A stretch of DNA of 59,307 nt from Verrucomicrobiota bacterium (GCA_013286145.1 JABDGH010000010.1:1-59307), one strand, 5' to 3'; numbered from the stretch's first letter, positions 1-9,145 are shown. Numbers and translations are program-made. Notes: generated by a model not told the origin, from the sequence alone.

Positions 1-1578
1 GTCCTTCAAGCTTGCGGCAAGATCCTTGCTAACCATGGAGGCGAGCGAAAGGTAGGGCATCGCGGTACGGTATCCGCGGTCGAGCAATTGCGGGGAATCG
101 AGAAAAAGGATTTGTGTGGCACCCGTGCGTTTGTCGCCGATTTGCCGGAGGAAATCAGTATTGCGAAGAAGTCCCATGGTGCTATCCCGCTTGAAGCTGC
201 GCACGGCCTGATTTGCGCTCAGGAAAACACCAAAATAGTCGCCATCCTCGGTCATCGTCGGGGTGAAAGGCGTGGTTTGCACAAAGTTCAGGGTGGCATA
301 ATGGCGCTCATCGACATTGAGTTCGTTGATCACCGCCACGTTGCCATAATTTTTCCGCACGGTGTCGATGATCGCGTTGATCGTTGGCTTGAAATCGTCC
401 GGCTTATTGACCTTCACAAAAAAGCCAGCTTCAGGATAAGTCGTGTCCGCGCTCCATTCGACCTGCAACGAAACTTCGGAGCCGAGCGCATCCACTATAT
501 TATGTTGAATATCGATATTTTCGCCCTGCGCCCATGTTTGAAGGAAGGTGAGCAGGTCGTTGGTTTGTGCCGAGGAGCCCTTTTGTTCCTGCAAACTTTT
601 CCAAAATTGGTTCCAGTTGGAATTAAAAGCCCAATAAAACCGGGTGTCGGGACAGGTAAACTTCAAGGTATCAAACGGACAGGGGGTCGTCATGAATCCC
701 AAGTCGGGTTGTGACGGATTGGGGGTCGATTCCATGAGAGAGAAGTGATCCACGATTTCACCCTGGTCGAAGTGCATTCCCACGGCGGCGCTTCCCATCG
801 CGTCGAATCTTTTTTCGAGATAGTTGTTTGAACTCATCTGGTTTGGCAAAAAGCGTTGCAGGATCGGCGTCAGCGTGTGGGAATTGAGATAGACGAGCGT
901 CAGGGAATCGTTGCCCACACGCTCGCGCGATTTTTGATACTCAGCGTTTTGAGCCAGGCTCGGTGTGGACGATTTCTTTTGCAGGCGTTCGATCCAATCG
1001 CGCAGGGAGGCTTCGCCCCAGGCGGTGACGATCCAGCCGTTGAGTTTCGCAACGCAAATTTTATCGGGCGCACCGGGACCCTGAATCCATTGGTAATCGA
1101 TCCCGGCAACCTGGCCAGCGCCGGTTTTGCCCTGGCTGATGATATCGGGGTAGGTTAATTTTAATTTTTCGACGAACGCATCGAAATTACCGAGGCCAAA
1201 CTTGGGTTTCACACCGGCGATAAAGCCCATCTGTTCGGGCTTGTCCGGGTCAAAGTGAGTGACGGCAATGAAGGATTGTCCGCTCAGGTTGGGCAGAAAG
1301 GTGCGGATCAATTCCGTGTTCTTTTGGCCAATGACGTTAATGGCCGATTGGATTAGCGGCTGCGCATCGGGGGAATCGAGCAATTTTTTAAGTTGGGAGG
1401 TTTCGTATCCGGTTGTCAGCTTGGCGGCATTGGAAATGGTGAGGAACGCAATCGTATCGGACGGCACCAAGTCCGCCGCCAGGACGGAATCGGGGCCGAA
1501 GAGATACCACCAGGTACACAGGGCTAGAAGAAGGAGTAGTACGAAGCAGACAAGCAGAAGGCGGATGGCGGTGGTCAT
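1..1578 (-). CDS. Membrane-anchored hypothetical protein, C-terminus cut by window edge
   Basis: An open frame of 526 codons runs without a stop from an ATG at 1578 to the first base of the window, so the 3' end is missing. The N-terminus has a short polar start and then a strongly hydrophobic stretch (about residues 5-28, rich in Leu and Val, then CTWWYLFG), which reads as a signal anchor or signal peptide. The rest looks soluble and exported. The segment after the anchor (LVPSDTIAFLTISNAAKL) resembles the opening of DUF3352-type proteins, but I cannot confirm the family. It is third in a minus-strand run after the response regulator and proC, 52 bases behind proC. Function unknown; that it is a gene is well supported by the long open frame. 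Confidence 0.75.
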   Translation of the reverse strand, partial: MTTAIRLLLVCFVLLLLLALCTWWYLFGPDSVLAADLVPSDTIAFLTISNAAKLTTGYETSQLKKLLDSPDAQPLIQSAINVIGQKNTELIRTFLPNLSGQSFIAVTHFDPDKPEQMGFIAGVKPKFGLGNFDAFVEKLKLTYPDIISQGKTGAGQVAGIDYQWIQGPGAPDKICVAKLNGWIVTAWGEASLRDWIERLQKKSSTPSLAQNAEYQKSRERVGNDSLTLVYLNSHTLTPILQRFLPNQMSSNNYLEKRFDAMGSAAVGMHFDQGEIVDHFSLMESTPNPSQPDLGFMTTPCPFDTLKFTCPDTRFYWAFNSNWNQFWKSLQEQKGSSAQTNDLLTFLQTWAQGENIDIQHNIVDALGSEVSLQVEWSADTTYPEAGFFVKVNKPDDFKPTINAIIDTVRKNYGNVAVINELNVDERHYATLNFVQTTPFTPTMTEDGDYFGVFLSANQAVRSFKRDSTMGLLRNTDFLRQIGDKRTGATQILFLDSPQLLDRGYRTAMPYLSLASMVSKDLAASLKD

Positions 1579-1630
1579 GGAGATGAATCAAGATTGGCCC
1601 GATCAAGGGTATTTGGCAAATGGGACGTGA

Positions 1631-2440
1631 CTAGGCTCCGCGTGCGAGTTCCTCGGCGCGATTTTTGGCGGCGGACAGACAACGAGCCATAAGATTATTT
1701 AAAGCATCGTTTTCCTCGAGCACAGCGCAACCAGCGAGGGTTGTGCCTCGGGGACTTTTCACCTGCGCAGCCAGGTCGAGTGGCGCGAGTTCCGATTCGG
1801 ATGCGAGTTGGGCTGAGCCGAGAACCGTCTGAAGAGCTAGTTCACGCGAAAGATTTACCGGCAATCCGAGCGCAATGGCTCCTTGAATCAAAGCGTCGAT
1901 GAAATGAAAGACATAGGCGGGGCCGCTTCCCGAAAGCGCGGTGATGGCATCGATTTGGTTTTCCTCCACGCGCCAGGCTTTTCCTGCGGAAGAGAGGACG
2001 CGGTGAACCAGGGCATAGTCGGCCTCGGTTACGTTCGAGCCACCCGCATAGACACTTGCTCCAGCGCCGATTTGCATCGGGGTGTTGGGCATTGAGCGGA
2101 TGACGCGCGTCGTGGGATGAAGCCATCCGCGAATTTTTTCCAGGGTGATGCCTGCGGCAATGGAGAGGATGAGCTTGCCCGCGCTCGCTTCTTTCAAAAC
2201 GGGTATGGCTTCGGGAAAGACCTGCGGCTTGATGGCGAGGATAACGAGATCGCTTTTGCGAACAACTTCCGTGTTATCGGTGGTTGCTTGTGCGCCGGGC
2301 AGTAAATCAAGAAACGGGCTGGCACTCTTCGTGTCGGGTTCGGAACAAATCAGGCCCGTGGCTGGAACCACGCCGCCATCGACGAGTCCCTTTCCAATCG
2401 CACGCGCCATTTTCCCGGCGCCGATAAATCCGATAATCAT
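1631..2440 (-). CDS. proC: Pyrroline-5-carboxylate reductase
   Basis: Catalyses the last step of proline synthesis, the NAD(P)H-dependent reduction of 1-pyrroline-5-carboxylate to L-proline, in the cytoplasm. The protein begins MIIGFIGAGKMARA, a dinucleotide-binding GxGxxG turn, and near residue 165 carries SGSGPAYVFHFIDAL, the P5CR signature. About 269 residues is the usual family length. An in-frame upstream start at 2473 would overlap the preceding gene; the ATG at 2440 leaves a 16-base gap and places the Rossmann motif at the N-terminus as in other ProC proteins, so I prefer it. It lies directly downstream of the NtrC-like regulator on the same strand, probably co-transcribed. Confidence 0.95.
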   Translation of the reverse strand: MIIGFIGAGKMARAIGKGLVDGGVVPATGLICSEPDTKSASPFLDLLPGAQATTDNTEVVRKSDLVILAIKPQVFPEAIPVLKEASAGKLILSIAAGITLEKIRGWLHPTTRVIRSMPNTPMQIGAGASVYAGGSNVTEADYALVHRVLSSAGKAWRVEENQIDAITALSGSGPAYVFHFIDALIQGAIALGLPVNLSRELALQTVLGSAQLASESELAPLDLAAQVKSPRGTTLAGCAVLEENDALNNLMARCLSAAKNRAEELARGA

Positions 2441-2456
2441 GGCAAGGAGAATGGTT

Positions 2457-3896
2457 TTAAACCGCGAGGCCAAATTTTTTCAACTTGGTATAAAGGGTGG
2501 GACGGTGAATACCGAGGAGTTCAGCCGCTTTTTTCTTATTCCCGTTGCATTGATCCAACGCTGCCACCAGCGCGGCTTTTTCGCGCTCTGCGAGGTTGAA
2601 CGACTGGGAATCGGTCATCAACCGATGAGGCCGTACGGGCGAAAGTTGGGAAGTGTCCTGTACGGGGAGAGGGCCGGAAGCAGGATCAAACGGCACGCCA
2701 TGCACGACTTCATGCGGCAGGTTGCGGGGCGTAATCATGCTCCCCTGGGTTAAGACCACGGCGCGCTCGATGACATTTTGCAATTGCCGCACATTGCCGG
2801 GCCAGTGGTAGCGCAACAGGGCGTCATAGGCTTCCGATTGAATGGTCATGATCTGCTTGTGCATCTGGCTGCAAAAGCGTTGAAGGAACAATTGCGCAAG
2901 CTCGGGGATATCTTCGGTTCGCTCACGCAGAGGGGGGATATTCAGCGTGAAAGTATTCAACCGATAAAAAAGATCCTCGCGGAGGCGTCCGGTACGGATC
3001 ACCTCCTCGGGCTGGCGATTACTGGCGGAGACCAGGCGGAAATCGGCCTTCATGATTTGCGTGCTGCCCAAGGGTCGGAATTCTCGCTCCTGCAACACGC
3101 GCAAAAACCGGGTCTGAAGATCGACGGGCATTTCGGCGATTTCATCCAGGAATAGCGTTCCTCCGCCTGCGGCACTGAGCATACCCGGAAAATCCTGGCT
3201 GGCTCCGGTGAATGCGCCCTTTTTATAACCGAACAACTCGCCCTCGATCATGTTTTGAGGAAAGGCCGCGCAATTCAATTTGACCAAAGGCCCTGCTGAG
3301 CGCGCGCTTTTTTCGTGGATACGATTGGCGAAAATTTCCTTGCCCACGCCGCTTTCGCCCACAACCAGGACGTTGGCCTCGCTTGGGGCGATCTGATCCA
3401 TGAGTTCAAAGAGTTCGCACATCTTCGCATTCTTAAAAACAGGCCGGAGTTGGGACTCGGCACGCAGCACTCGCTTTTTGAGGCGTTCGGTTTCCGCGCG
3501 CAGCACGACGGTTTCCTGGCGCAACCCCCGGTGCTCGATCGCCTTGGCCACCAGGCTGAGAAGCTCCTCCGGGACGTAGGGTTTGCTGATGAAATGGAAC
3601 GCGCCGATCTTGATCGAGGCGATGGCGTTGTTGAGGGAATCGTTCGCCGTGACGACGATGACAGGGAGGCTTGGATACTCCTGGCGGATGGTCTGAAGCA
3701 GATCGACCCCTTCGCCGTCGGGCAATCCCAAATCGAGGAGAAGCACGTCGGGGGTATTCTCGGCGATCATTTGCAATCCCTGGCGACCGGTAAAAGCGGA
3801 AATGGCGGAATAACCGTGTCGCTCCAGGATGGCGACGAGCGTGGCCTGAATATTGCGCTCGTCGTCGATGATGCCGATCAGTGGTTTGGAACTCAT
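2457..3896 (-). CDS. NtrC-family sigma-54-dependent response regulator
   Basis: A 479-residue transcription activator. Residues 1-120 are a receiver domain with acidic pocket D11/D12, phosphoacceptor D55 (LLLDLGLPDGEG) and conserved K105. A linker, probably helical, leads to an AAA+ domain with Walker A GESGVGKE at 180-187 and the sigma-54 contact loop GAFTGA at 227-232. The C-terminus is a Fis-type helix-turn-helix (KKAAELLGIHRPTLYTKLKK). Such proteins activate RNA polymerase carrying sigma-54 after phosphorylation by a partner kinase. No histidine kinase is adjacent, so the partner is elsewhere; the hybrid kinase at 15760 has its own receivers. First gene of a minus-strand run with proC. 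Target genes cannot be told from the sequence. Confidence 0.93.
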   Translation of the reverse strand: MSSKPLIGIIDDERNIQATLVAILERHGYSAISAFTGRQGLQMIAENTPDVLLLDLGLPDGEGVDLLQTIRQEYPSLPVIVVTANDSLNNAIASIKIGAFHFISKPYVPEELLSLVAKAIEHRGLRQETVVLRAETERLKKRVLRAESQLRPVFKNAKMCELFELMDQIAPSEANVLVVGESGVGKEIFANRIHEKSARSAGPLVKLNCAAFPQNMIEGELFGYKKGAFTGASQDFPGMLSAAGGGTLFLDEIAEMPVDLQTRFLRVLQEREFRPLGSTQIMKADFRLVSASNRQPEEVIRTGRLREDLFYRLNTFTLNIPPLRERTEDIPELAQLFLQRFCSQMHKQIMTIQSEAYDALLRYHWPGNVRQLQNVIERAVVLTQGSMITPRNLPHEVVHGVPFDPASGPLPVQDTSQLSPVRPHRLMTDSQSFNLAEREKAALVAALDQCNGNKKKAAELLGIHRPTLYTKLKKFGLAV

Positions 3897-4107
3897 GGAT
3901 GCTGTTTCTTTTTCCGGTAAACCGATGCTTACTGCTTCAAAAAACCTGTTTTACAACGATTTCAATAATTACCACACCTCTCTTGCGGAAGCGAGGAAAG
4001 TAACAGTTAAGTAGCGGGTCAAATGGAAAGAGGTGTCTCCGACCGTGTTTGGAGCTTGGAAGAAGCCTTTGGGTGGCTAATCTAGCTGAGTCAGAGGAGT
4101 CATTACC

Positions 4108-4428
4108 GTGCCAAAGTCCAATCAAAAAAGTACCAAAGAGCATGGCCTAGTCGGTATTTGGGTCAGCGCGGACGAGTACGCCTCAGAAGTCGAATATAGC
4201 GTCACACCGAAGGGCACGACTTTCAGAGTCAAAGCAACCGATGGCAATGACGGGGAAGTTGCTGACATTTTTGAAGTAAAATGGGATGGGGAGGTCTTGT
4301 CATTCGCCACCCATTGGAACTCAACCGGTCGGTTCGCTCGATGCCGTTTACAAGCTTTGTCTAAAAACAGGGTGAGCCTTACATACACCTATACCGACAA
4401 CGAGACTTTCCATCGAAAGTCAAAGTGA
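4108..4428 (+). CDS. Small hypothetical protein
   Basis: A 106-residue protein that I do not recognise. It is rich in beta-prone stretches (EVEYSVTPKGTTFRVKA, VSLTYTYTDNETF) and has no signal peptide or membrane segment. It starts with GTG at 4108; a good ribosome site, AGAGGAG at 4093-4099, sits about 8 bases upstream and decides this start. It stands alone: the upstream gene diverges and the downstream aat gene converges. The 3' end of the coding region holds a perfect 7-bp hairpin (4404-4410 with 4415-4421). The GTG start and ribosome site make it likely real; the lack of a known family keeps confidence moderate. Confidence 0.6.
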   Translation: MPKSNQKSTKEHGLVGIWVSADEYASEVEYSVTPKGTTFRVKATDGNDGEVADIFEVKWDGEVLSFATHWNSTGRFARCRLQALSKNRVSLTYTYTDNETFHRKSK

Positions 4429-4537
4429 TGACAATCCTCTCAAACGCTATAACCGTGTCCCGTAGTCAGTCTGTTGTGCAGAGATCAATAGGTCGGCTTA
4501 GATTCTAACTGAGCCACTACCCTTTTTCAGTAAACTA

Positions 4538-5191
4538 CTAGAATCGAGCAGGACTGCGTAAAGCAGAAGCGAGCCGTTCGAGATAATCGTATCGCCGGAT
4601 CTCGATGGCGCCGAGACGTGCCGTGAGGGGGGAAAGCACCTGCGTGTCGAAAAGCTCGAATTTTTTCGTGCGGAGATGATCCATGAGATGACACAGGGCG
4701 ATCTTGGAAGCATCCGTGACGCGATGGAACATCGACTCCCCGGCAAAAAAACCGTGGATGGCCACGCCGTACATTCCGCCGACCAGCTTTTTTTTCTGCC
4801 AGACTTCGACACTGTGGGCATGACCTTGGCGGTGAAGTTTCAGGTAAGCCTCAATAAAACGCGGGCCGATCCAGGTCGATTCACGGCCCTCGGCGGGTTC
4901 GGCGCAGGCATGAATCACGGCGCAGAAATCGCGGTCGATGGTTAGCTCAAAGGGATGGTTGCGCAACTTGGTTTCGAGTCTTTTGGGAGGATGGAAAGTT
5001 TCGATTTCAAAAATGGCGCGCGGATCGGGCGACCACCACGTCAGCGGGTCGTCCGTCCATGGGAAAATTCCAGAGCGATAGGCGAGAAGAAGACGCGGGA
5101 CGGAAAGATCGCCGCCAAGGGCGAGCAGGCCTTCGCGATTGGCCGCCTGAATATCCGGGAAGGAGAGGCTGTCCGGATGCAGGATGTTCAT
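4538..5191 (-). CDS. aat: Leucyl/phenylalanyl-tRNA--protein transferase
   Basis: Transfers Leu or Phe from charged tRNA to the N-terminus of proteins that begin with Arg or Lys, marking them for the ClpS/ClpAP N-end-rule pathway. The 217-residue sequence has the family hallmarks: LLALGGDLSVPRLLLAYRSG, GIFPWTDDPLTWWSPDPRA near residues 40-58, GGMYGVAIHGFFAGESMF in the middle, and FELFDTQ near the C-terminus. Length is normal. Its ATG lies one base after the stop of the TMEM14-like gene, so the two are an operon with probable translational coupling. Confidence 0.95.
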   Translation of the reverse strand: MNILHPDSLSFPDIQAANREGLLALGGDLSVPRLLLAYRSGIFPWTDDPLTWWSPDPRAIFEIETFHPPKRLETKLRNHPFELTIDRDFCAVIHACAEPAEGRESTWIGPRFIEAYLKLHRQGHAHSVEVWQKKKLVGGMYGVAIHGFFAGESMFHRVTDASKIALCHLMDHLRTKKFELFDTQVLSPLTARLGAIEIRRYDYLERLASALRSPARF

Positions 5192-5192
5192 A

Positions 5193-5528
5193 TCATAAAG
5201 GGTCGTGTCCCACGCCCAGGAAAAGCAAAACGTAAATCTGTACCACGGCCACCACGATACTCAGGATGACGATGAGCAGGGCGGGCATCGCCTTGCGGGT
5301 TCGCAGATAGCGGCGGCCCATCATGAAAATAAGAACCAAGCTGAGAATGAGAGCGGCATAGGGAGCGAAATGCCACGTATAATTGTAACCGAGAAAGATG
5401 GCCAATAATCCGCAGATCAGCCCCGCGATGGCCGAGGGAACGCTTTTTGCCTTCACGTAACCCATCAGCCCTCCAACGATCAAGAGTATGCCGTAGATAT
5501 AAAGAAGTAGGACGGGCCATGGAATCAT
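5193..5528 (-). CDS. TMEM14 / UPF0136 family membrane protein
   Basis: A 111-residue integral membrane protein with about four hydrophobic helices and short loops. The pattern YGILLIVGGLMGYVKAKS followed by SAIAGLICGLLAIFLGY matches the TMEM14 (UPF0136) family, found from bacteria to mitochondria; the bacterial role is unknown. First gene of the pair with aat, diverging from rpmE across a 125-base region that must hold both promoters. Confidence 0.85.
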   Translation of the reverse strand: MIPWPVLLLYIYGILLIVGGLMGYVKAKSVPSAIAGLICGLLAIFLGYNYTWHFAPYAALILSLVLIFMMGRRYLRTRKAMPALLIVILSIVVAVVQIYVLLFLGVGHDPL

Positions 5529-5653
5529 GGCGTTAACTTGCCTGAGTTTTCGCTTCCATGCAACGATCCTGCCCGGTGGATTAATGCGGGAGCCTGTTCC
5601 GAATCAATTGGTGCTTGCTCTGTGGTTGAATTGGGATAAGTTTCTCGACTCCC

Positions 5654-5902
5654 ATGAAACCCAATATCCATCCCGAATACGTGGAAAGCCAGATCGTCTG
5701 CGCCTGCGGAACGGTCTATCACACGCGCTCCACCAAGCAGAACATCCGCCTGGGTATCTGCGCGGCATGTCATCCCTTTTTCACCGGTCAGCAGAAATTT
5801 GTCGATACGGCTGGTCGCGTCGAGAAATTCACCCGTCGTTTCGGCGCGAGCAAGCTCACCGAGAAACGTCTCGGGACTCCCACCGCAGCAACAAAGAAAT
5901 AG
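5654..5902 (+). CDS. rpmE: 50S ribosomal protein L31
   Basis: An 82-residue ribosomal protein of the large subunit. The start MKPNIHPEY, the paired cysteines CAC and CAAC, and KFTRRFGASKL identify L31. This is the zinc-binding form, keeping C16, C18 and the two later cysteines, as opposed to the cysteine-free paralogue many bacteria make when zinc is scarce. The C-terminus has a short basic tail. An intrinsic terminator follows at once, so rpmE is probably transcribed largely apart from prfA. Confidence 0.97.
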   Translation: MKPNIHPEYVESQIVCACGTVYHTRSTKQNIRLGICAACHPFFTGQQKFVDTAGRVEKFTRRFGASKLTEKRLGTPTAATKK

Positions 5903-5914
5903 CTTTCGTTCCCC

Positions 5915-5958
5915 GGGCGCAGTCTGCCGTCATCCGGCGTCTGCGCCCTTTTTGTTTT
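5915..5958 (+). terminator. Rho-independent terminator after rpmE
   Basis: GGGCGCAG at 5915-5922 pairs perfectly with CTGCGCCC at 5941-5948 and is followed at once by a T-rich run (TTTTTGTTTT). The loop is 18 bases and may pair internally (GCCG with CGGC). It sits between the rpmE stop and the prfA start, on the plus strand. Confidence 0.8.
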
Positions 5959-5986
5959 CACGTAGGGTCACCGTTTTTACCTCGTC

Positions 5987-7072
5987 ATGGATTTAATGCC
6001 ACATATCGACCGGTTTTCGCGACGTTTTGCTGAACTTGAGGAGCAACTCGCCCGACCCGATTTGTACGACAACCCCCAGCGTGCGCAGGAGTTGACGAGG
6101 GAGCACTCGCGCTTGAAGCAGATACTTGCGGACAGTCAAACGTGGCTCAAGTTAAAGAAAGATTTGTCGCTGGCCGAGGAAATGGCGAAAAATGCCTCCG
6201 ATCCCGAAATGGCCGAGATGGCTGAGGAAGAGTTGCTGACGCTTCGTCCCACCTATGCCAAGGCGGAGCAGACGATCCGGTTTGCCATCGTTCCGCCCGA
6301 TGAAAATGATTCACGTAATACCATCGTCGAAATTCGGGCCGGTGTCGGCGGGGATGAAGCGGCTCTTTTCGCCGCCGAAATCACCCGGATGTACACCCGT
6401 TATGCGGAACGGGTCGGGTGGAAGATCGAGACGCTCGACCTGAGCCCCTCGGAAAAGGGGGGCGTCAAAGAAATCGTTTTTCAGATCAACGGCACTGATG
6501 TCTTTAAGAAGATGCGTTACGAAAGCGGCGTCCATCGTGTCCAGCGCGTTCCTGCCACGGAAGCGCAGGGGCGGGTGCATACCTCCACCGCAACCGTTGC
6601 GGTTTTGCCCGAAGCGGAGGATGTCGATATCGTCATCCGTCCGGAAGATATTCGCGTGGAAGTCTGTCGCTCGGGTGGTCCCGGCGGGCAGGGGGTCAAT
6701 ACGACCGATTCAGCTGTTCAAATTTTGCATCATCCCACCGGGCTGATTGTCCGTTGCCAGGATGGCCGCTCGCAGTTGAAAAATCGCGACAAGGCGATGA
6801 AGGTGCTGCGCACGCGTTTGCTGGAAAGGAAACAGGCTGAGGAAGAGGCCAAGTATTCGCAGCATCGCCGAAGCCAGATCGGTTCCGGTGACCGCAACGA
6901 AAAGATTCGCACTTATAATTTCCCCCAGAACCGGTTGACTGATCACCGGGTTAATTTTACCTCTTACAACCTCGCTTACGTGATGGAGGGCGATCTCGAT
7001 GAGATTTTTGACGTCCTGGCCAGTTACGCCCTCGAACAAAAATTTGCGGAATTGGAAACCGCCACGCCATGA
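5987..7072 (+). CDS. prfA: Peptide chain release factor 1
   Basis: Reads UAA and UAG in the ribosomal A site and triggers release of the finished peptide. The 361-residue protein has the RF1 codon-recognition tripeptide PAT in RVPATEAQGRVHTST (RF2 would have SPF), and the catalytic GGQ loop in SGGPGGQGVNTTDS whose Gln is the methylation target. Length is normal. A second ATG three codons in (MPHIDRF) is an equally good start. Its last four bases ATGA are shared with prmC, whose product methylates this GGQ glutamine, so enzyme and substrate are translationally coupled. Confidence 0.97.
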   Translation: MDLMPHIDRFSRRFAELEEQLARPDLYDNPQRAQELTREHSRLKQILADSQTWLKLKKDLSLAEEMAKNASDPEMAEMAEEELLTLRPTYAKAEQTIRFAIVPPDENDSRNTIVEIRAGVGGDEAALFAAEITRMYTRYAERVGWKIETLDLSPSEKGGVKEIVFQINGTDVFKKMRYESGVHRVQRVPATEAQGRVHTSTATVAVLPEAEDVDIVIRPEDIRVEVCRSGGPGGQGVNTTDSAVQILHHPTGLIVRCQDGRSQLKNRDKAMKVLRTRLLERKQAEEEAKYSQHRRSQIGSGDRNEKIRTYNFPQNRLTDHRVNFTSYNLAYVMEGDLDEIFDVLASYALEQKFAELETATP

Positions 7073-7896
7073 CCGTGCTGGAACTGATCGAGTCCACCAC
7101 GCGTTATTTTGCCAAGCATGAGGTGCCGTCGTCGCGGCTGACGATGGAGCTTATGCTGGCCGAGATCATGCAAAAGACGCGGATGCAGCTTTATCTCGAG
7201 TTCGATCAACCCGTAAGTGATGCCGTGCTTGACCGGTTGCGGCCCCTGGTGAAAAGGCGCGGGGAAGGCGAACCGCTCGAATATCTGCTCGGGGTCACCA
7301 CCTTTGCGGGGCATCGCGTACACATCACAACCGATGTCCTGATTCCGCGTCCCGAAACGGAAATTCTTTTTCAGGCGGCGAGTGAATTGATTACACCGGA
7401 GGGATTGCCGGTTTTGGATGTCGGAACCGGATCGGGTATTCTTGCGCTCTCGCTGGCGAAAAAATTTCCTCAATTGGAAATCATCGCGACGGATGTCTCC
7501 GCTGGCGCACTTGCGCAGGCCCGACGCAATACCGAAGGAATAAGTAATATCCGGTTGCTCGAAAGCGATTTACTGGAGAACAGTTCATTACCGGAGCGTT
7601 TTCAGATGATCGTGGCAAATCTTCCCTATATACCAACGAACCAAATTGACGGCCTGATGCGGGAGGTGCGCCACGAGCCGCGCCTGGCGCTGGATGGCGG
7701 TTCCGATGGACTCGATTTGATTCGTCGGCTAATCTCACAAAGTGCGGGTAGGACACGTTTTCTGGCTTTGGAGCTGGGCGATGGCCAGGCGGGGGAAGCG
7801 AAAACGCTTTGCGAACGCGCTGGTTACGCTTTAATCCGAATCCTACCCGATTTTACGGAACGCGAGAGAATCCTCGTGGTTGAATATCATGGATAA
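7069..7896 (+). CDS. prmC: Release factor glutamine methyltransferase
   Basis: Uses S-adenosylmethionine to methylate the Gln of the GGQ motif in release factors. The 275-residue protein has an N-terminal helical domain and a Rossmann methyltransferase domain with PVLDVGTGSGILALSLA and the region IPRPETE that precedes it. The catalytic tetrapeptide, NPPY in well-studied members, reads NLPY here (VANLPYIPTNQ). Both N and Y that contact the glutamine are kept. It overlaps prfA by four bases (ATGA) and murA by eight. Confidence 0.94.
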   Translation: MTVLELIESTTRYFAKHEVPSSRLTMELMLAEIMQKTRMQLYLEFDQPVSDAVLDRLRPLVKRRGEGEPLEYLLGVTTFAGHRVHITTDVLIPRPETEILFQAASELITPEGLPVLDVGTGSGILALSLAKKFPQLEIIATDVSAGALAQARRNTEGISNIRLLESDLLENSSLPERFQMIVANLPYIPTNQIDGLMREVRHEPRLALDGGSDGLDLIRRLISQSAGRTRFLALELGDGQAGEAKTLCERAGYALIRILPDFTERERILVVEYHG

Positions 7897-9145
7897 ACTA
7901 GTTGTAAAAGGTGGCGTCCGCCTCAAAGGCCGCGTGGCGATCAGTGGCTCGAAAAATTCGGCGCTGCCTATTTTGGCGGCGACCCTGTTGACGCCGGAAA
8001 CGTGTGTCATTCACAATGTGCCCAACCTGTCGGATATCCGCTTCATGCTGGAGATTTTGGCTCAGCTTGGGGCCAAGGTGAGTTTCGAGAACGGCACCGT
8101 CACCGTCCGGGCTGAAAAGGTTAAATCGGAGACTCCGTATGATCTCGTGCGAAAAATGCGCGCCTCGATCTGCGTGCTCGGCCCGATCATTGCCCGAAAC
8201 GGACACGCGAAGATTTCCGAACCGGGAGGCTGTGTTATCGGTGATCGCCCCATTGATATTCATCTTAAGGGGCTGGCCATGCTTGGCGCGGAATCACGCA
8301 CGGAAGGCGGCGATGTCTATGTCACGAGCAAGGAACTCGTCGGCAAGGAAATTTTTCTGGGCAGTAAATTCGGCTCAACTGTTCTTGGCACCGATAACAT
8401 CATGATGGCGGCCACCCGCGCCAAGGGATTGACGATTATCGAAAGTGCTGCCTGTGAACCGGAAGTTCGCGATTTGGCGGAGTTCCTCAGGAAGATGGGC
8501 GCAAAGATCGTGGGGCAGGGAACGCGTCGAATCGAGATTGAAGGCGTGGAGCATCTCGGTGGCGTGGAACATACGATCATTCCCGATCGCATCGAGGCGG
8601 GTACCTTCATGGTCGCGGCGCTTATCACCCAGGGCGACGTTCTGCTGGCCGGGGCCGACCCGGATCACATGGTCAATGTCATTGACCGGATGAAGGCTTG
8701 CGGTGCGCATATCAAAAGCGATGCGAAGGGAGTTCATGTCTCTTCCACGCGCAAGTTGAGTTCCATTGATCTCGTCACCGAAACTTATCCCGGTTTTCCG
8801 ACCGATATGCAGGCGCAGATGTGCGCGCTGATGTCGGTGACTCCGGGCATCAGTGCGATCACGGAAAAGATTTTTCCAAGCCGCTTCATGCACTTGAGTG
8901 AATTGCGTCGCATGGGGGCAATGGTGGAACTGGAAGGCGCCACGGCCATTCTTCACGGAGTGGGTCATTTAAGCGGAGCGCCGGTCATGGCTTCTGATTT
9001 GCGCGCTTCGGCGGCGCTTGTCCTAGCCGGGCTGGTTGCGCGCGGTTCCACGGAAGTCAACCGTGTCTATCATATTGATCGTGGCTACGAGCAGATCGAC
9101 GAGAAGCTGCGCAATCTCGGCGCGGAGATCGAGAGGGTGAAGTGA
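7889..9145 (+). CDS. murA: UDP-N-acetylglucosamine 1-carboxyvinyltransferase
   Basis: First committed step of peptidoglycan synthesis: transfers enolpyruvate from PEP to UDP-GlcNAc. The protein of 418 residues begins MDKLVVKGGVRLKG and contains ISGSKNSALPILAA (substrate-binding Lys-Asn) and the loop EPGGCVIGDRP with the catalytic cysteine, the residue attacked by fosfomycin; a resistant Asp variant is not present. A TTG at 7880 is in frame, but the ATG at 7889 gives the normal N-terminus. Overlaps prmC by eight bases and coaD by four. Confidence 0.97.
   Translation: MDKLVVKGGVRLKGRVAISGSKNSALPILAATLLTPETCVIHNVPNLSDIRFMLEILAQLGAKVSFENGTVTVRAEKVKSETPYDLVRKMRASICVLGPIIARNGHAKISEPGGCVIGDRPIDIHLKGLAMLGAESRTEGGDVYVTSKELVGKEIFLGSKFGSTVLGTDNIMMAATRAKGLTIIESAACEPEVRDLAEFLRKMGAKIVGQGTRRIEIEGVEHLGGVEHTIIPDRIEAGTFMVAALITQGDVLLAGADPDHMVNVIDRMKACGAHIKSDAKGVHVSSTRKLSSIDLVTETYPGFPTDMQAQMCALMSVTPGISAITEKIFPSRFMHLSELRRMGAMVELEGATAILHGVGHLSGAPVMASDLRASAALVLAGLVARGSTEVNRVYHIDRGYEQIDEKLRNLGAEIERVK

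Noticed and set aside
88-1630. Plus-strand open frames opposite the partial gene at 1-1578
   Set aside because: They are shadows of the 526-codon minus-strand frame, which has a signal anchor and normal codon use; the plus-strand products have no recognisable features.
3937-4143. 68-codon minus-strand frame
   Set aside because: Composition is not protein-like, it overlaps the start of the better-supported plus-strand gene at 4108, and it lacks a ribosome site.
5529-5653. Riboswitch or leader peptide ahead of rpmE
   Set aside because: No conserved fold or small frame could be recognised in the 125 bases.
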